Of a stretch of DNA of 64,000 nucleotides, positions 41,682 through 51,439 are shown one piece after another. The notes under the pieces were generated by a model that was given only the letters and a program-made list of their open reading frames with translations, was not told the DNA's origin and made no database searches. The position numbers and the translations under genes were made by a program. This DNA comes from Actinomadura rayongensis (GTDB lineage: Bacteria; Actinomycetota; Actinomycetes; Streptosporangiales; Streptosporangiaceae). Every line of letters begins with the position of its first letter. Position 1 is the stretch's first letter. The stretch is taken from the NCBI RefSeq assembly GCF_009831215.1, contig NZ_WUTW01000011.1:62001-126000 (forward strand), written 5' to 3'.

Positions 41682-42620
41682 ATGACGACGAAACCGGCCG
41701 AGCGCGTGGTGGAGCACGAGACGACGATCGAGGCGGACGCCGACCTGGTCTACGGGCTGCTCGCGCGGGCGGAGGACTGGCCGCACGTGTTCCCGCCGAG
41801 CGTCTACGTGGAGCGCGAGCCCGAGGGCGGCGGCGACGAGCGGATCCACATCTGGGCGACCGCGAACGGCGAGGTGAAGAACTGGACGTCCCGGCGCCGC
41901 GTCGACCCCGCCGCGCGGCGGATCGAGTTCCGCCAGGAGGTGTCCTCGCCGCCGGTCGCGGCGATGGGCGGGACGTGGACGGTCGAGCCCGGCCCGGGCG
42001 GGACGTGCCGGGTGGTGCTCGGCCACGACTACCGCGCGGTCGACGACGACCCGCACGACCTGCTGTGGATCGACCGGGCCGTCGACCGCAACAGCCGGTC
42101 GGAGCTGGCGTCGCTGAAGCGGCACGCCGAGCTGGCGGCGGCCGACCTGGTGTTCTCCTTCACCGACGCCGTCCAGATCGCCGGGGCCGCCGCGGACGCG
42201 TTCGCGTTCGTCAACGAGGCGGCGCTGTGGCCCGAGCGGCTGCCGCACGTGGCGCGGGCGGAGCTGACGGAGACCACGCCCGGTCTCCAGACGCTGAAGA
42301 TGGACACGCGGGCCAAGGACGGGTCGACGCACACGACCGAGTCCGTCCGGGTGTGCTTCCCGCACCACAAGATCGTCTACAAGCAGACGACCGTCCCCGC
42401 GCTCATGACCGCCCACACCGGGACGTGGCTGTTCCGCGACGACGGGTCGGGCTCCACCGCCAGCTCCGAGCACACCGTCGTGCTCAACCCGGACATGGTG
42501 GAGAAGATCCTCGGCGCGGGCGCGACCGTCGCCGACGCCCGCGCGTACGTCCAGGGCGCGCTGAGCGCCAACAGCCTGGCCACGCTCGGCCACGCCCGGA
42601 CGTTCGCCGAGAGCCGCTGA
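41682..42620 (+). CDS. Two-domain aromatase/cyclase (ActVII/UrdL type)
   Basis: A 312-residue protein with two SRPBCC/polyketide-cyclase domains (about 10-150 and 155-305). Two-domain ARO/CYCs go with ketoreductase-containing clusters and aromatise the first ring. Its position after the ketoreductase matches urdL/jadD-type order. ATG 41682 follows GGGAAGAGG. Confidence 0.92.
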   Translation: MTTKPAERVVEHETTIEADADLVYGLLARAEDWPHVFPPSVYVEREPEGGGDERIHIWATANGEVKNWTSRRRVDPAARRIEFRQEVSSPPVAAMGGTWTVEPGPGGTCRVVLGHDYRAVDDDPHDLLWIDRAVDRNSRSELASLKRHAELAAADLVFSFTDAVQIAGAAADAFAFVNEAALWPERLPHVARAELTETTPGLQTLKMDTRAKDGSTHTTESVRVCFPHHKIVYKQTTVPALMTAHTGTWLFRDDGSGSTASSEHTVVLNPDMVEKILGAGATVADARAYVQGALSANSLATLGHARTFAESR

Positions 42621-42621
42621 C

Positions 42622-43758
42622 ATGGGCACCGACGTTGACATTGACGTCATCGTCGTCGGCGCGGGGCCCGTCGGGCTGCTGCTGGCGGGCGGGCTGCGCG
42701 CCGCCGGGGCGCGCACGCTCGTCCTGGAGCGGCGTGCCGCGCCGATGGACGAGTCGCGCGCCTCGACGCTCAACGCCCGCACGATGGAGGTCCTCGCCGA
42801 GCTGGGCGCGCTGTCCCGGCTCGGCGGGCTCCCCCGCGAGCCGCGCGGCCACTTCGGGGGGCTCCCGCTCGACCTCGGCGCGGTCGGCGGGACCCCGTAC
42901 CCCGGGCAGTGGAAGATCCCGCAGACCGAGCTGGAGGCCAGGTTCGGCGCGTGGCTCGCCGACCTCGGCGTGCCCGTCCGGCGCGGCGCGGCGGCGGAGG
43001 CGCTGGAGCAGGACGCGACCGGCGTCACCGTGACCGCGTCGGACGGGACCGTCGTGCGCGGCTCCTACGTCGTGGGCTGCGACGGCGTCGGCAGCACCGT
43101 CCGCGCGCTGGCCGGGATCGCGTTCCCCGGCCGCGCGGCGTCCCGGGAACTCCTCCGGGCCGACGTGCGCGGGATCGACGTCCGCGACCGGCGCTTCGAG
43201 CGCCTGCCGGCGGGCCTCGCGATCGCCGCGACGCGCGACGGCGTCACCCGCCTGATGACGCACGCGTTCGGCACCCCGGCCCGCGACCGCGAGGGGCCGC
43301 CCGACTTCGCCGAGTTCGCCGCGACCTGGGAGCGGGTCACCGGCGAGGACGTCAGCGGCGGCGAGCCCCTGTGGTGCGACGCGTTCGGCGACGCCAGCCG
43401 GCTCGCCGAGCGCTACCGCGCGGGCCGGGTGCTGCTGGCGGGCGACGCCGCCCACGAGCAGATGCCGGTCGGCGGGCAGGCGCTCAACCTCGGGCTCCAG
43501 GACGCCGCCGCGCTCGTCCCCCGCCTCGCGGCGGTCGTCGCTGGCACGGCCGGCGACACGGTTCTGGACGCCTACGCCGCCGGACGCCACGCCGTCGGCG
43601 CGCGCGTCCAGCGCGACGTCGAGGCCCAGACCCTGCTGCTGCTCGGCGGACCCGAGGTCACGCCGGTGCGGACGGTGCTGGCCGAGCTGCTGGAGCGCCC
43701 GCCCGCCGCGGAGTTCCTGGCCGCCGGGGTCAGCGGGGTGGCGGAAGGGGTGCGATGA
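42622..43758 (+). CDS. Short FAD-dependent oxygenase (JadF/UrdM oxygenase part)
   Basis: A 378-residue hydroxylase with GAGPVGLLLAGGL, YVVGCDGVGSTVR and GDAAHEQMPVGGQAL. It lacks the C-terminal thioredoxin-like domain, and also the fused SDR reductase found in UrdM and PgaM. Its position after the aromatase is that of the second angucycline oxygenase, which acts at C-4a/12b or in Baeyer-Villiger-type steps in homologues. The missing reductase part must be supplied elsewhere or is not needed. Confidence 0.88.
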   Translation: MGTDVDIDVIVVGAGPVGLLLAGGLRAAGARTLVLERRAAPMDESRASTLNARTMEVLAELGALSRLGGLPREPRGHFGGLPLDLGAVGGTPYPGQWKIPQTELEARFGAWLADLGVPVRRGAAAEALEQDATGVTVTASDGTVVRGSYVVGCDGVGSTVRALAGIAFPGRAASRELLRADVRGIDVRDRRFERLPAGLAIAATRDGVTRLMTHAFGTPARDREGPPDFAEFAATWERVTGEDVSGGEPLWCDAFGDASRLAERYRAGRVLLAGDAAHEQMPVGGQALNLGLQDAAALVPRLAAVVAGTAGDTVLDAYAAGRHAVGARVQRDVEAQTLLLLGGPEVTPVRTVLAELLERPPAAEFLAAGVSGVAEGVR

Positions 43759-45050
43759 GCGCCCACGCCGCCGACATGCGGATCGCCGTCATGCTGGCGG
43801 GCATCGCGCTCGTCCTGCTGGCGGGCCTGGTGTTCGGCCGGATCGCCAAGGCGGTGCGCCAGCCCGCGGTCGTCGGGGAGCTGGTCGCGGGCATCGCGCT
43901 CGGGCCGAGCCTGCTCGGCGCGCTGCCCGGCGACCCGGCCCGGCGGATCTTCCCCGACGACGTGCGTCCGCTGCTGTCGGCCGTCGCGCAGGTCGGCCTC
44001 GTCCTGTTCATGTTCGCGGTGGGCTGGGAGTTCGAGAAGCGGCTCATCCGCGGCAACGTCGGCGCGGCGCTCGGCGTGTCGGTGTCGTCGGCCGTGCTGG
44101 CGTTCGGGCTCGGCGTCGGCGCGGCGGCGGTCCTGTACGCGCGGCACGACACCGTCGCGGGCAAGCACGTCGGGTTCCTGCCGTTCGCCCTGTTCCTCGG
44201 GATCGCGCTGTCGGTCACCGCGTTCCCCGTCCTCGCGCGGATGCTCACCGAGAGCAGCCTCGCCGACACCCGGATCGGCGCGGTCGCGCTGGCCGGGGCG
44301 GCGATCGACGACGTCCTCGCCTGGTTCCTGCTGGCGTACGTGTCGGCGCTGGTCAGCGCGGACGGCAGCGGTGCGGAACTCGCCCGGATCGCCGTGCTGT
44401 TCGCGCTCTACCTCGCCGTCATGGCCGTCGTCGTGCGGCCCCTGCTCAACCGGGTCGTCTGGCGCTGGGCGGCCACCGAGCGGTGGCCCGCCCTGCTGAC
44501 GCTGCTGTGCGCGGGCGTCTTCCTGTCGTCGTGGCTGACGACCTGGATCGGCGTCCACGCCATCTTCGGCGCGTTCCTGTTCGGCTTCGTCATGCCGCGC
44601 GAACCGGCCCGCGTCCTCGCCGAGCACGTCCGGCGGCCCCTGGACGACGTGATCCTGCTCCTGCTGCCCGTCTTCTTCATCGTCACGGGCCTCAACGTCG
44701 ACGTCGGCGCGCTGGACGGCCCGGGACTGCTCGAACTCGCCCTCGTCCTGGTGTGCGCGTGCGCCGGGAAGATCGGCGGCGCGCTGGTGCCGGCGCGGCT
44801 GGCCGGCCTCGGCTGGCGGGACGCGACGACGCTCGGCCTGCTGATGAACACGCGCGGCCTGACCGAACTGATCATCCTGAACGCCGCGAGGAGCCTCGGC
44901 GTCCTCGACGGCCGCATGTTCACCGTCCTCGTGCTGATGGCCGTGCTCACCACCGCGCTGACCGGGCCGTTCCTGCCCCGGCGCGGGGACGCGGCGGACC
45001 CGCCGGTGCCGGTACCCGCCCGGCCGGCGAAAGGAGCTGGACACCCGTGA
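43755..45050 (+). CDS. Monovalent cation/proton antiporter (Kef/NapA type)
   Basis: A 431-residue membrane protein with about 12-13 predicted helices, ending in a Pro-rich tail. It has [15 protein letters not shown], the paired-charge region [13 protein letters not shown] and [13 protein letters not shown], all typical of CPA2 antiporters. Such genes appear in several aromatic polyketide clusters and may exchange ions or the product for protons. It is coupled on both sides by ATGA/GTGA overlaps. Confidence 0.9.
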   Translation: MSAHAADMRIAVMLAGIALVLLAGLVFGRIAKAVRQPAVVGELVAGIALGPSLLGALPGDPARRIFPDDVRPLLSAVAQVGLVLFMFAVGWEFEKRLIRGNVGAALGVSVSSAVLAFGLGVGAAAVLYARHDTVAGKHVGFLPFALFLGIALSVTAFPVLARMLTESSLADTRIGAVALAGAAIDDVLAWFLLAYVSALVSADGSGAELARIAVLFALYLAVMAVVVRPLLNRVVWRWAATERWPALLTLLCAGVFLSSWLTTWIGVHAIFGAFLFGFVMPREPARVLAEHVRRPLDDVILLLLPVFFIVTGLNVDVGALDGPGLLELALVLVCACAGKIGGALVPARLAGLGWRDATTLGLLMNTRGLTELIILNAARSLGVLDGRMFTVLVLMAVLTTALTGPFLPRRGDAADPPVPVPARPAKGAGHP

Positions 45051-45577
45051 CCACCGCACGACCCTCCGACGGGCTCGTCGACGCCGCCGCGCTGCGCCGC
45101 ACCTGCGGCCTGTTCGCCACCGGCGTCACCGTCATCACCAGCGCGCACGGCGGCGTGGCCGCCGGCACCACCGTCAACTCGTTCACCTCGGTCTCGCTCG
45201 ACCCGCCGCTCGTCCTGTTCTGCCTGCACCGGGACTCCCGGCTGCAGGAGATCATCACCGGGTCGCGGTCGTTCGCCGTCAACCTCCTGCACGCCGAGCA
45301 GGGCACGCTCGCGCACGCGTTCGCGCGGCGCAGCACCGCCGTGCTGGACGAGGTGGACCACCGGCGGACCCCGTCGGGGACCCCGGTCTTCGCCGAGTCC
45401 CTGGCCTACCTGGACTGCCGGCTCACCGCCGAGTACGGCGGCGGCGACCACTCGATCCTCGTCGGCGAGGTCGTGGACCTCGCGATCCACGACGCCGACA
45501 GCGACCCGCTGGTGTTCTTCGGCGGCTCGCTGCACGGCCTGGACAACCCGCTGCGCCGCCGGGCCGGGCTCCGATGA
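45047..45577 (+). CDS. Flavin reductase (JadY-like)
   Basis: A 176-residue flavin reductase of the HpaC/ActVB group: [31 protein letters not shown] and the [15 protein letters not shown] segment are characteristic. It supplies reduced flavin to the halogenase and probably to the ABM ring-modifying oxygenase, as JadY does for JadG. GTG 45047 overlaps the antiporter stop. Confidence 0.92.
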   Translation: MTTARPSDGLVDAAALRRTCGLFATGVTVITSAHGGVAAGTTVNSFTSVSLDPPLVLFCLHRDSRLQEIITGSRSFAVNLLHAEQGTLAHAFARRSTAVLDEVDHRRTPSGTPVFAESLAYLDCRLTAEYGGGDHSILVGEVVDLAIHDADSDPLVFFGGSLHGLDNPLRRRAGLR

Positions 45578-47346
45578 CGCCGATCCGCCGGGTCCTCATC
45601 GCCAACCGGGGCGAGATCGCGGTCCGGATCGCGCGGGCGTGCCGCGACGCGGGCCTGGCCTCGATCGCCGTGTACGCCGAGCAGGACGTCGACGCGCTGC
45701 ACGTCCGGGCCGCCGACGAGGCGTACGCGCTCGGCGGGCGCAGCCCCGCCGAGACCTACCTCGACATCACCGGGCTGCTGGCCGTGGCGGCGCGGGCGGG
45801 CGCCGACGCCGTCCATCCGGGCTACGGGTTTCTCGCCGAGAACGCCGACTTCGCGACGGCGGTCGCGGCGGCCGGGCTCACCTGGATCGGCCCGCCGCCC
45901 GAGGCCATCGCCGCGCTCGGCGACAAGGTCCGGGCGCGCGACATCGCGCGCCGCGTGAACGCCCCGCTCGCCCCGGGCACCGACGGCCCGGTCGCCGACG
46001 CCGACGAGGTGCTGGAGTTCGCGCGGCGGCACGGGCTGCCGGTCGCGCTGAAGGCCGCGTTCGGCGGCGGCGGGCGCGGCCTGCGGGTCGCGCGGACGCT
46101 GGCGGAGATCCCGGCGGCGTTCGAGGCCGCGACCCGCGAGGCCGTGGCGGCGTTCGGGCGCGGCGAGTGCTTCGTGGAGCGCTACCTGGAGAACTGCCGG
46201 CACGTCGAGACGCAGTGCCTGGCCGACCGACACGGCAACGTCATGGTCGTCTCCACCCGCGACTGCACGCTCCAGCGCCGCCACCAGAAGCTCGTGGAGG
46301 AGGCGCCCGCGCCCTTCCTCACCGACGACCAGGCCGAGAGCCTCGTGTCCGCGTCGCGGGCGGTGCTGCGCGAGGCGGGCTACGTCGGCGCCGGGACGTG
46401 CGAGTTCCTGCTCGCCCCGGACGGGACGATCGCGTTCCTGGAGGTCAACACCCGGCTCCAGGTCGAGCACCCGGTGACCGAGGAGGTGACCGGGATCGAC
46501 CTCGTCCGGGAGATGTTCCGGATCGCCGAGGGCGGCGTGCTGGACCCGTCCGACCCGCCCGCGCGCGGCCACTCGATCGAGTTCCGGCTGAACGCCGAGG
46601 ACGCCGGGCGCGGGTTCCTGCCCGCCGCCGGGACGCTGACCCGGTTCCGTCCGCCGTCGGGGCCGGGCGTTCGGCTGGACGCGGGCTACGTCGAGGGCGC
46701 GGCCGTCCCGGCGGAGTTCGACTCGCTCATCGGCAAGCTGATCGTCACCGGGCGGACGCGGCGGGAGGCGATCGAGCGCTCCCGGCGCGCGCTGGCGGAG
46801 CTGGAGGTCGCGGGCATCCCGACGGTCGTGCCGTTCCACCGGGCGCTGCTGGCCGACGACGCGTTCACCGGGGAGCCGTTCACCGTCCACACCCGCTGGA
46901 TCGAGACGGAGTTCGCCGGGGCCGTCCCGCCGCACGCCGACGCCCCGGACGCCCCGGCCGACGACACCGGGCACCGGCGGGTGACGGTCGAGGTCGGCGG
47001 ACGGCGGCTGGAGGTCGTGCTGCGCGACGCGCTCGGCGCGGCCCTCGTGCCCGCGGCGGGCCGCCCCGCCCCCGCCCGCGCCGCGCGCCGCGCCGGGACC
47101 GCCGTCACGGGCGGCGACGCGCTCGTCAGCCCGATGCAGGGGACGGTCGTGAAGGTGCTGGTCGCGGACGGCGCCCCGGTCGCGGCCGGGGACACCGTGC
47201 TCGTCCTGGAGGCGATGAAGATGGAACAGGGCCTGACGGCGCACCGGTCCGGGACCGTCCGGGACCTGTCCGCGCAGGCCGGGGCCACGGTCGCGGCGGG
47301 GGCTGCGGTGTGCCGGATCGTCGACCCGCCCGCGCCGGAGGGGTGA
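45574..47346 (+). CDS. Acyl-CoA carboxylase alpha subunit (biotin carboxylase + BCCP)
   Basis: A 590-residue protein. The biotin carboxylase part starts with [15 protein letters not shown] and has [10 protein letters not shown] (ATP loop) and [15 protein letters not shown]. The C-terminal 70 residues are the biotin carrier domain with EAMKME, the biotinylated lysine. JadJ in the jadomycin cluster is a similar subunit. With the beta and epsilon subunits at 34496 and 36046 it supplies malonyl-CoA; a complete set in one cluster is noteworthy. The ATG is coupled to the reductase stop. Confidence 0.95.
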   Translation: MTPIRRVLIANRGEIAVRIARACRDAGLASIAVYAEQDVDALHVRAADEAYALGGRSPAETYLDITGLLAVAARAGADAVHPGYGFLAENADFATAVAAAGLTWIGPPPEAIAALGDKVRARDIARRVNAPLAPGTDGPVADADEVLEFARRHGLPVALKAAFGGGGRGLRVARTLAEIPAAFEAATREAVAAFGRGECFVERYLENCRHVETQCLADRHGNVMVVSTRDCTLQRRHQKLVEEAPAPFLTDDQAESLVSASRAVLREAGYVGAGTCEFLLAPDGTIAFLEVNTRLQVEHPVTEEVTGIDLVREMFRIAEGGVLDPSDPPARGHSIEFRLNAEDAGRGFLPAAGTLTRFRPPSGPGVRLDAGYVEGAAVPAEFDSLIGKLIVTGRTRREAIERSRRALAELEVAGIPTVVPFHRALLADDAFTGEPFTVHTRWIETEFAGAVPPHADAPDAPADDTGHRRVTVEVGGRRLEVVLRDALGAALVPAAGRPAPARAARRAGTAVTGGDALVSPMQGTVVKVLVADGAPVAAGDTVLVLEAMKMEQGLTAHRSGTVRDLSAQAGATVAAGAAVCRIVDPPAPEG

Positions 47347-47392
47347 GCGCCGGGGCGGGTCGTCACCGTCCGGCCGGGACGCGCCGAATTCG

Positions 47393-47421
47393 TTGACAGG
47401 GCCAACGGGCCGCGCTCTACT
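47393..47421 (+). promoter_or_regulatory. Predicted promoter of the MFS exporter gene
   Basis: TTGACA at 47393-47398 and TCTACT at 47416-47421 are 17 bases apart, 45 bases before the GTG start. It suggests that export can be induced separately from the upstream operon. Confidence 0.6.
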
Positions 47422-47465
47422 TATCCTGAAGAGGAATCCCCTTCCGATTAAGAGGAGTTCGGCTC

Positions 47466-48950
47466 GTGGCCAGTCCCGACACCCCGGCGCTCACACCGCC
47501 GAGAACCAGCGCACCCGGCCGCATCTACAAGCCGGGGATCGTGCTCGCGTTCATCTGCGTCGCCCAGTTCATGGTCTTCCTCGACGTCACCGTGGTGAAT
47601 GTCGCGCTCGCGCACATTCAGAAAAGCCTCGACATGGCGGAGACGGACCTGCAGTACATCGTCACCGCCTATGGCACGGTCCTCGGCGGCTTCCTGCTCC
47701 TCGGCGGCCGGCTCGCCGACGTGGTCGGGCGCCGCCGGATGCTCCAGATCGGCCTGTTCCTGTTCGCCGCCAGCTCGCTCGTCGCCGGGATCTCCCAGAG
47801 CCCGGGCGTCCTCATCGGCGCGCGCGGCTTCCAGGGCCTCGGCTCGGCGCTCATCGCGCCCGCCGCGCTCAGCATCCTGACCAGCACCTTCAAGGAGGGC
47901 CCCGAGCGGACGCGCGCGCTCGGCATCTGGGGCGCCCTCACCGGGCTCGCGTCCGTCGCGGGCGTCCTGCTCGGCGGGATCCTCACCCAGGGGCCCGGCT
48001 GGCGCTGGATCTTCTTCATCAACGTCCCGATCGGCATCATCGCGGTGCTGCTCGCCCCGCTGCTCGCCCCCGAGAGCAAGGACACCACACGGCGCCACCG
48101 CATCGACCTGACCGGCGCGATCCTGCTCACCACCGGGCTGCTCCTGCTCATCTACACGCTCAACGAGACCGTCAACCGCGGCTGGGGCGACGGCCGGACG
48201 ATCGGCGGCCTCGCCGGCGCGGCGGTCCTGCTCGCCGCGTTCCTCGTCGTGGAGGGCCGCACCAAGGAACCGCTGATGCCGCTCGGCATCTTCCGCAACA
48301 CCGCGATGCGGACCGCCAACCTCGCGACCGTCCTGCTGTTCGGGTCGACGGTCACGCTGTTCTTCTTCGCCAGCCTGTTCATGCAGGTCGTCCTCGGCTA
48401 CTCGGCGCTCAAGACGGGACTGGCCTACGTGCCGCTCGCGCTGGTCGTCGCGATCGCCGCGGGCATCGCCTCGACGATCACCACCAAGGTCGCGGCGAAA
48501 CCGGTCATGCTCACCGGGATGTTCCTCAGCGCCGCCGGGCTGATCATGCTGGCCCGGCTGCCGAAGGACGGCAGCTACCTCACGCACGTCCTGCCCGCGT
48601 TCATCGTCGCGGGCGCCGGGCTCGGCGCGTCGTTCGTGACGCTCCAGGTCGCGGCGTTCATCGGCGTCCGCCAGCACGAGGCGGGCCTGGCCGCCGGGCT
48701 GATCAACACCAGCCAGGAGGGCGGCGGGGCGCTCGGCGTCGCGGTGGTCGCGACGGCCGCGTTCGCCAAGATCAAGGACCTGCGCGACGCGGCGGCGGGC
48801 AACGCCGACCGCATCAAGGACGCCCAGGCGTCCGGCTTCCACGAGGCGTTCGTCATCGGCGCCGGGTTCGCGATCACCGCGCTGGTCCTCGCGCTGGTGC
48901 TGCTGCCCATGATGCGCGCGTCCGAACGTCCCGACACCGTCATCGGCTGA
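47466..48950 (+). CDS. MFS drug-efflux transporter (DHA2/EmrB-QacA, 14 helices)
   Basis: A 494-residue transporter with about 14 hydrophobic segments. It has FLDVTVVNVALAHI at helix 1, the LGGRLADVVGRRRM loop, and WRWIFFINVPIGI after helix 5, all typical of DHA2 exporters. GTG 47466 follows AGAGGAG. It is likely the exporter and self-resistance determinant for the polyketide. Confidence 0.93.
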   Translation: MASPDTPALTPPRTSAPGRIYKPGIVLAFICVAQFMVFLDVTVVNVALAHIQKSLDMAETDLQYIVTAYGTVLGGFLLLGGRLADVVGRRRMLQIGLFLFAASSLVAGISQSPGVLIGARGFQGLGSALIAPAALSILTSTFKEGPERTRALGIWGALTGLASVAGVLLGGILTQGPGWRWIFFINVPIGIIAVLLAPLLAPESKDTTRRHRIDLTGAILLTTGLLLLIYTLNETVNRGWGDGRTIGGLAGAAVLLAAFLVVEGRTKEPLMPLGIFRNTAMRTANLATVLLFGSTVTLFFFASLFMQVVLGYSALKTGLAYVPLALVVAIAAGIASTITTKVAAKPVMLTGMFLSAAGLIMLARLPKDGSYLTHVLPAFIVAGAGLGASFVTLQVAAFIGVRQHEAGLAAGLINTSQEGGGALGVAVVATAAFAKIKDLRDAAAGNADRIKDAQASGFHEAFVIGAGFAITALVLALVLLPMMRASERPDTVIG

Positions 48951-48973
48951 CCGTCCCGACCCGGAGAGACAGC

Positions 48974-49372
48974 ATGACCAACATCGTCAAGTTGACCAAA
49001 CGGGCCGAGACGTTCGTGAGCGACGCGCAGGTCGGCGTCCTCACCACGCTCCGTCCCGACGGCACGCCGCACAGCGTGCCGGTCTGCTTCACCTACGACT
49101 CGGGCGCCGGACTCGTCCGCGTCCTCACCCGGGCCGCGTCGCGCAAGGCGCGCAACGTGATCGCGAGCCCGGGCGGACGCGCGACGATCTGCCAGGTCAC
49201 CGGGCCGAAGTTCCTGTCCATGGAGGGGACGGCCGAGGTGTCCGGCGAGCGGGCGCGCGTGGAGGAGGGTGCGCGCTGGTACGCCAAGCGCTACGCCTAC
49301 GCGCCGCCGAGCCCGCCGGACCGCGTCGTCATCGAGATCGCCGTCGACCGCGTGCTCGACGGGATCAGCTAG
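48974..49372 (+). CDS. PPOX-class (F420/FMN-dependent) oxidoreductase
   Basis: A 132-residue split-barrel protein of the pyridoxamine oxidase-like class: GVLTTLRPDGTPHSVPVCF, the KARNVIASP segment and YAKRYAYAPP are typical. Such proteins bind F420 or FMN and act as reductases. It lies 23 bases behind the exporter gene and may carry out a tailoring reduction. The 3' end overlaps a convergent gene by 8 bases. Confidence 0.88.
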   Translation: MTNIVKLTKRAETFVSDAQVGVLTTLRPDGTPHSVPVCFTYDSGAGLVRVLTRAASRKARNVIASPGGRATICQVTGPKFLSMEGTAEVSGERARVEEGARWYAKRYAYAPPSPPDRVVIEIAVDRVLDGIS

Positions 49373-49823
49373 ACCCCGCCGGCGGGCGCCCGTCCATCCA
49401 CTGGACGCGGAACGACAGCCGGCTGAGGCGCCACCCCGCGTCCGTGCGGACGGCGTCCCCGTCGACCAGCGTTCCGGTCCGGAAGAGTTCGGGCGGCCCG
49501 CCATCGCGGGTGGCGTGGTGGACGTGCGTCGACGTCAGATTCGCCCGCAGGCCGGCGCGGTCGCCGGCCACCTGGACGACCGGCGGCGATCCGAGGTGCT
49601 GGGTCGCCGCGAAGTTCCCGAGCGCGTCTCGGTGGTAGCCGGCCATCCCGGCGAGGCCGCGGTGCGCGCTCATCGGGAACTCCACGATCGCGTCGGCGGT
49701 GAACAGGCCGCCGGCCCAGTCGTCGTCCAGGGGGTCGGCGTCCAGGCCGACCAGGTAGCGGGCGAGCAGTTCGGCGACGTCCGTCCGGTCGATGTTCGTC
49801 AGGTCGCTGTGCATCTGCTTCAT
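49365..49823 (-). CDS. SnoaL-like / NTF2-fold protein
   Basis: A 152-residue protein from ATG 49823 with a SnoaL-like cone fold: DRTDVAELLARYLVGLDADPLDDDWAGGLFTADAIVEFP and the THVHHATRD region. It faces against the operon and overlaps the PPOX gene end. Family members cyclise or hydroxylate aromatic polyketides, but many have other functions. Confidence 0.8.
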   Translation of the reverse strand: MKQMHSDLTNIDRTDVAELLARYLVGLDADPLDDDWAGGLFTADAIVEFPMSAHRGLAGMAGYHRDALGNFAATQHLGSPPVVQVAGDRAGLRANLTSTHVHHATRDGGPPELFRTGTLVDGDAVRTDAGWRLSRLSFRVQWMDGRPPAGSS

Positions 49824-49921
49824 GCGCCGAGCATGAACCGCGCCGCCCGCCCGCACCACCGCTCCCAGAAAGACCTGACAAACCTCATGAACGGCTGACC
49901 CTCCCCCCTGAAGGAGAGATC

Positions 49922-51439
49922 GTGGACGACGAGAACCCCCGTGTCGTCATCGTCGGTGCGGGACCGACCGGACTCATGCTCGCCGGCGAGCTGGCGCTCG
50001 CCGGCATCCCGGCCCTGATCGTGGACCGGCTCGCCGAGCCGATGCAGCAGTCGCGCGCGCTCGGCTTCTCCGCCCGCACCATCGAGGAGTTCGACCAGCG
50101 CGGACTCCTGCCCCGCTTCGGAACCCTGGAAACCCTTCCGTTCGGGCACTTCGGCGGGTTCTTCATGGACTTCACGGCCGTCGACAACGGCTCGTACGGC
50201 GCCCGCGGCGTGCACCAGGCCCGCACCGAGGCCGTGCTGACCGCGTGGATCGGCGAGCTGGGCGTGAAGATCCACCGCGAGCACGAGGTCACCGGCCTCG
50301 GCACCGACGCCGACGGCGTCACCGTCCGGATGAGCACGCCGGACGGCGAGCGCGAGGTGCGCGCCGAGTACGTCGTGGGCTGCGACGGCGCGCGCAGCAC
50401 GGTCCGCAACCTCGCGGGGATCGGCTTCCCCGGCACCGAGGCGACCGTCGAGGTGTGGCTGGCGGACGTGTCCGGGCCCGAGCTGCGTCCCCGCTTCGCC
50501 GGCGAGCGCGTCGACGGCGGCATGGTGATGGTGCTGCCGCTCGGCGACGGCGTGAACCGCATCGTCGCCTACGAGCGCGCGATGGCCCCGACCGGCCGGA
50601 CGACCCCGCCGTCGTTCACCGAGGTCGCGGACCGCTTCGAGCGGCTGACCGGCGGCGAGCGCGTCCACGACGGCGAGGCGCTGTGGGTGAGCTGGTTCAC
50701 CGACGCCAGCCGCCAGGCCGAGCGCTACCGCGCCGGGCGGGTGTTCGTCGCGGGCGACGCGGCGCACGTCCACCTGCCGATCGGCGCGCAGGGCATGAGC
50801 GCCGGCGTGCAGGACGCGGTGAACCTCGGCTGGAAGCTCGCCGCCGTGCTCAAGGGCGAGGCGCCCGACGAGCTGCTCGACACCTACCACGCCGAGCGGC
50901 ACCCGGTCGGCGCGCGGATCGTCGCCAACACCCTCGTGCAGCGGTTCCTCTACCTCGACGGCGACGCGATGCAGCCGCTGCGCGACGTCTTCGGCGAGCT
51001 GATGTTCTACCCCGACGTCCAGCGGCACCTGATCGGCATGGTGACGGGGCTCGACATCCGCTACGACGTCGGCCCCGGGGCGCACCCGCTGCTCGGCCGC
51101 CGGCTGCCGAACGAGGAACTCGTCCTGCCCGACCGCAAGACCACCAACTACGACCTCCTCCACAAGGGACGCGGCGTGCTGCTCATCCTGGACGACGCCG
51201 CCGGCCTGTCCGCCCTCGCCGAACCCTGGGCGGACCGGCTCGACATCGTCCGGGCCGACCAGCACGACTGCAAGGCCCCGCTGGACGCGCTGCTCGTCCG
51301 TCCCGACGGATACGTCGCCTGGCTGACGCCGGGCACGGGCGACGACGCCGACCTCACGACCGCACTGACCCGCTGGTTCGGTCCCGACCCTTCATCCACC
51401 ACAACGAGCGAATCATCAACGAGCGAAAGCGAGTCGTAG
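49922..51439 (+). CDS. FAD-dependent aromatic hydroxylase (third oxygenase)
   Basis: A 505-residue hydroxylase similar to that at 36316, with GAGPTGLMLAGEL, YVVGCDGARSTVR and GDAAHVHLPIGAQGM, plus the C-terminal thioredoxin-like domain. A low-complexity Ser/Thr/Glu tail (about 20 residues) is unusual. It is directly adjacent to the ABM gene. A later hydroxylation or quinone-forming step is likely. Confidence 0.92.
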   Translation: MDDENPRVVIVGAGPTGLMLAGELALAGIPALIVDRLAEPMQQSRALGFSARTIEEFDQRGLLPRFGTLETLPFGHFGGFFMDFTAVDNGSYGARGVHQARTEAVLTAWIGELGVKIHREHEVTGLGTDADGVTVRMSTPDGEREVRAEYVVGCDGARSTVRNLAGIGFPGTEATVEVWLADVSGPELRPRFAGERVDGGMVMVLPLGDGVNRIVAYERAMAPTGRTTPPSFTEVADRFERLTGGERVHDGEALWVSWFTDASRQAERYRAGRVFVAGDAAHVHLPIGAQGMSAGVQDAVNLGWKLAAVLKGEAPDELLDTYHAERHPVGARIVANTLVQRFLYLDGDAMQPLRDVFGELMFYPDVQRHLIGMVTGLDIRYDVGPGAHPLLGRRLPNEELVLPDRKTTNYDLLHKGRGVLLILDDAAGLSALAEPWADRLDIVRADQHDCKAPLDALLVRPDGYVAWLTPGTGDDADLTTALTRWFGPDPSSTTTSESSTSESES

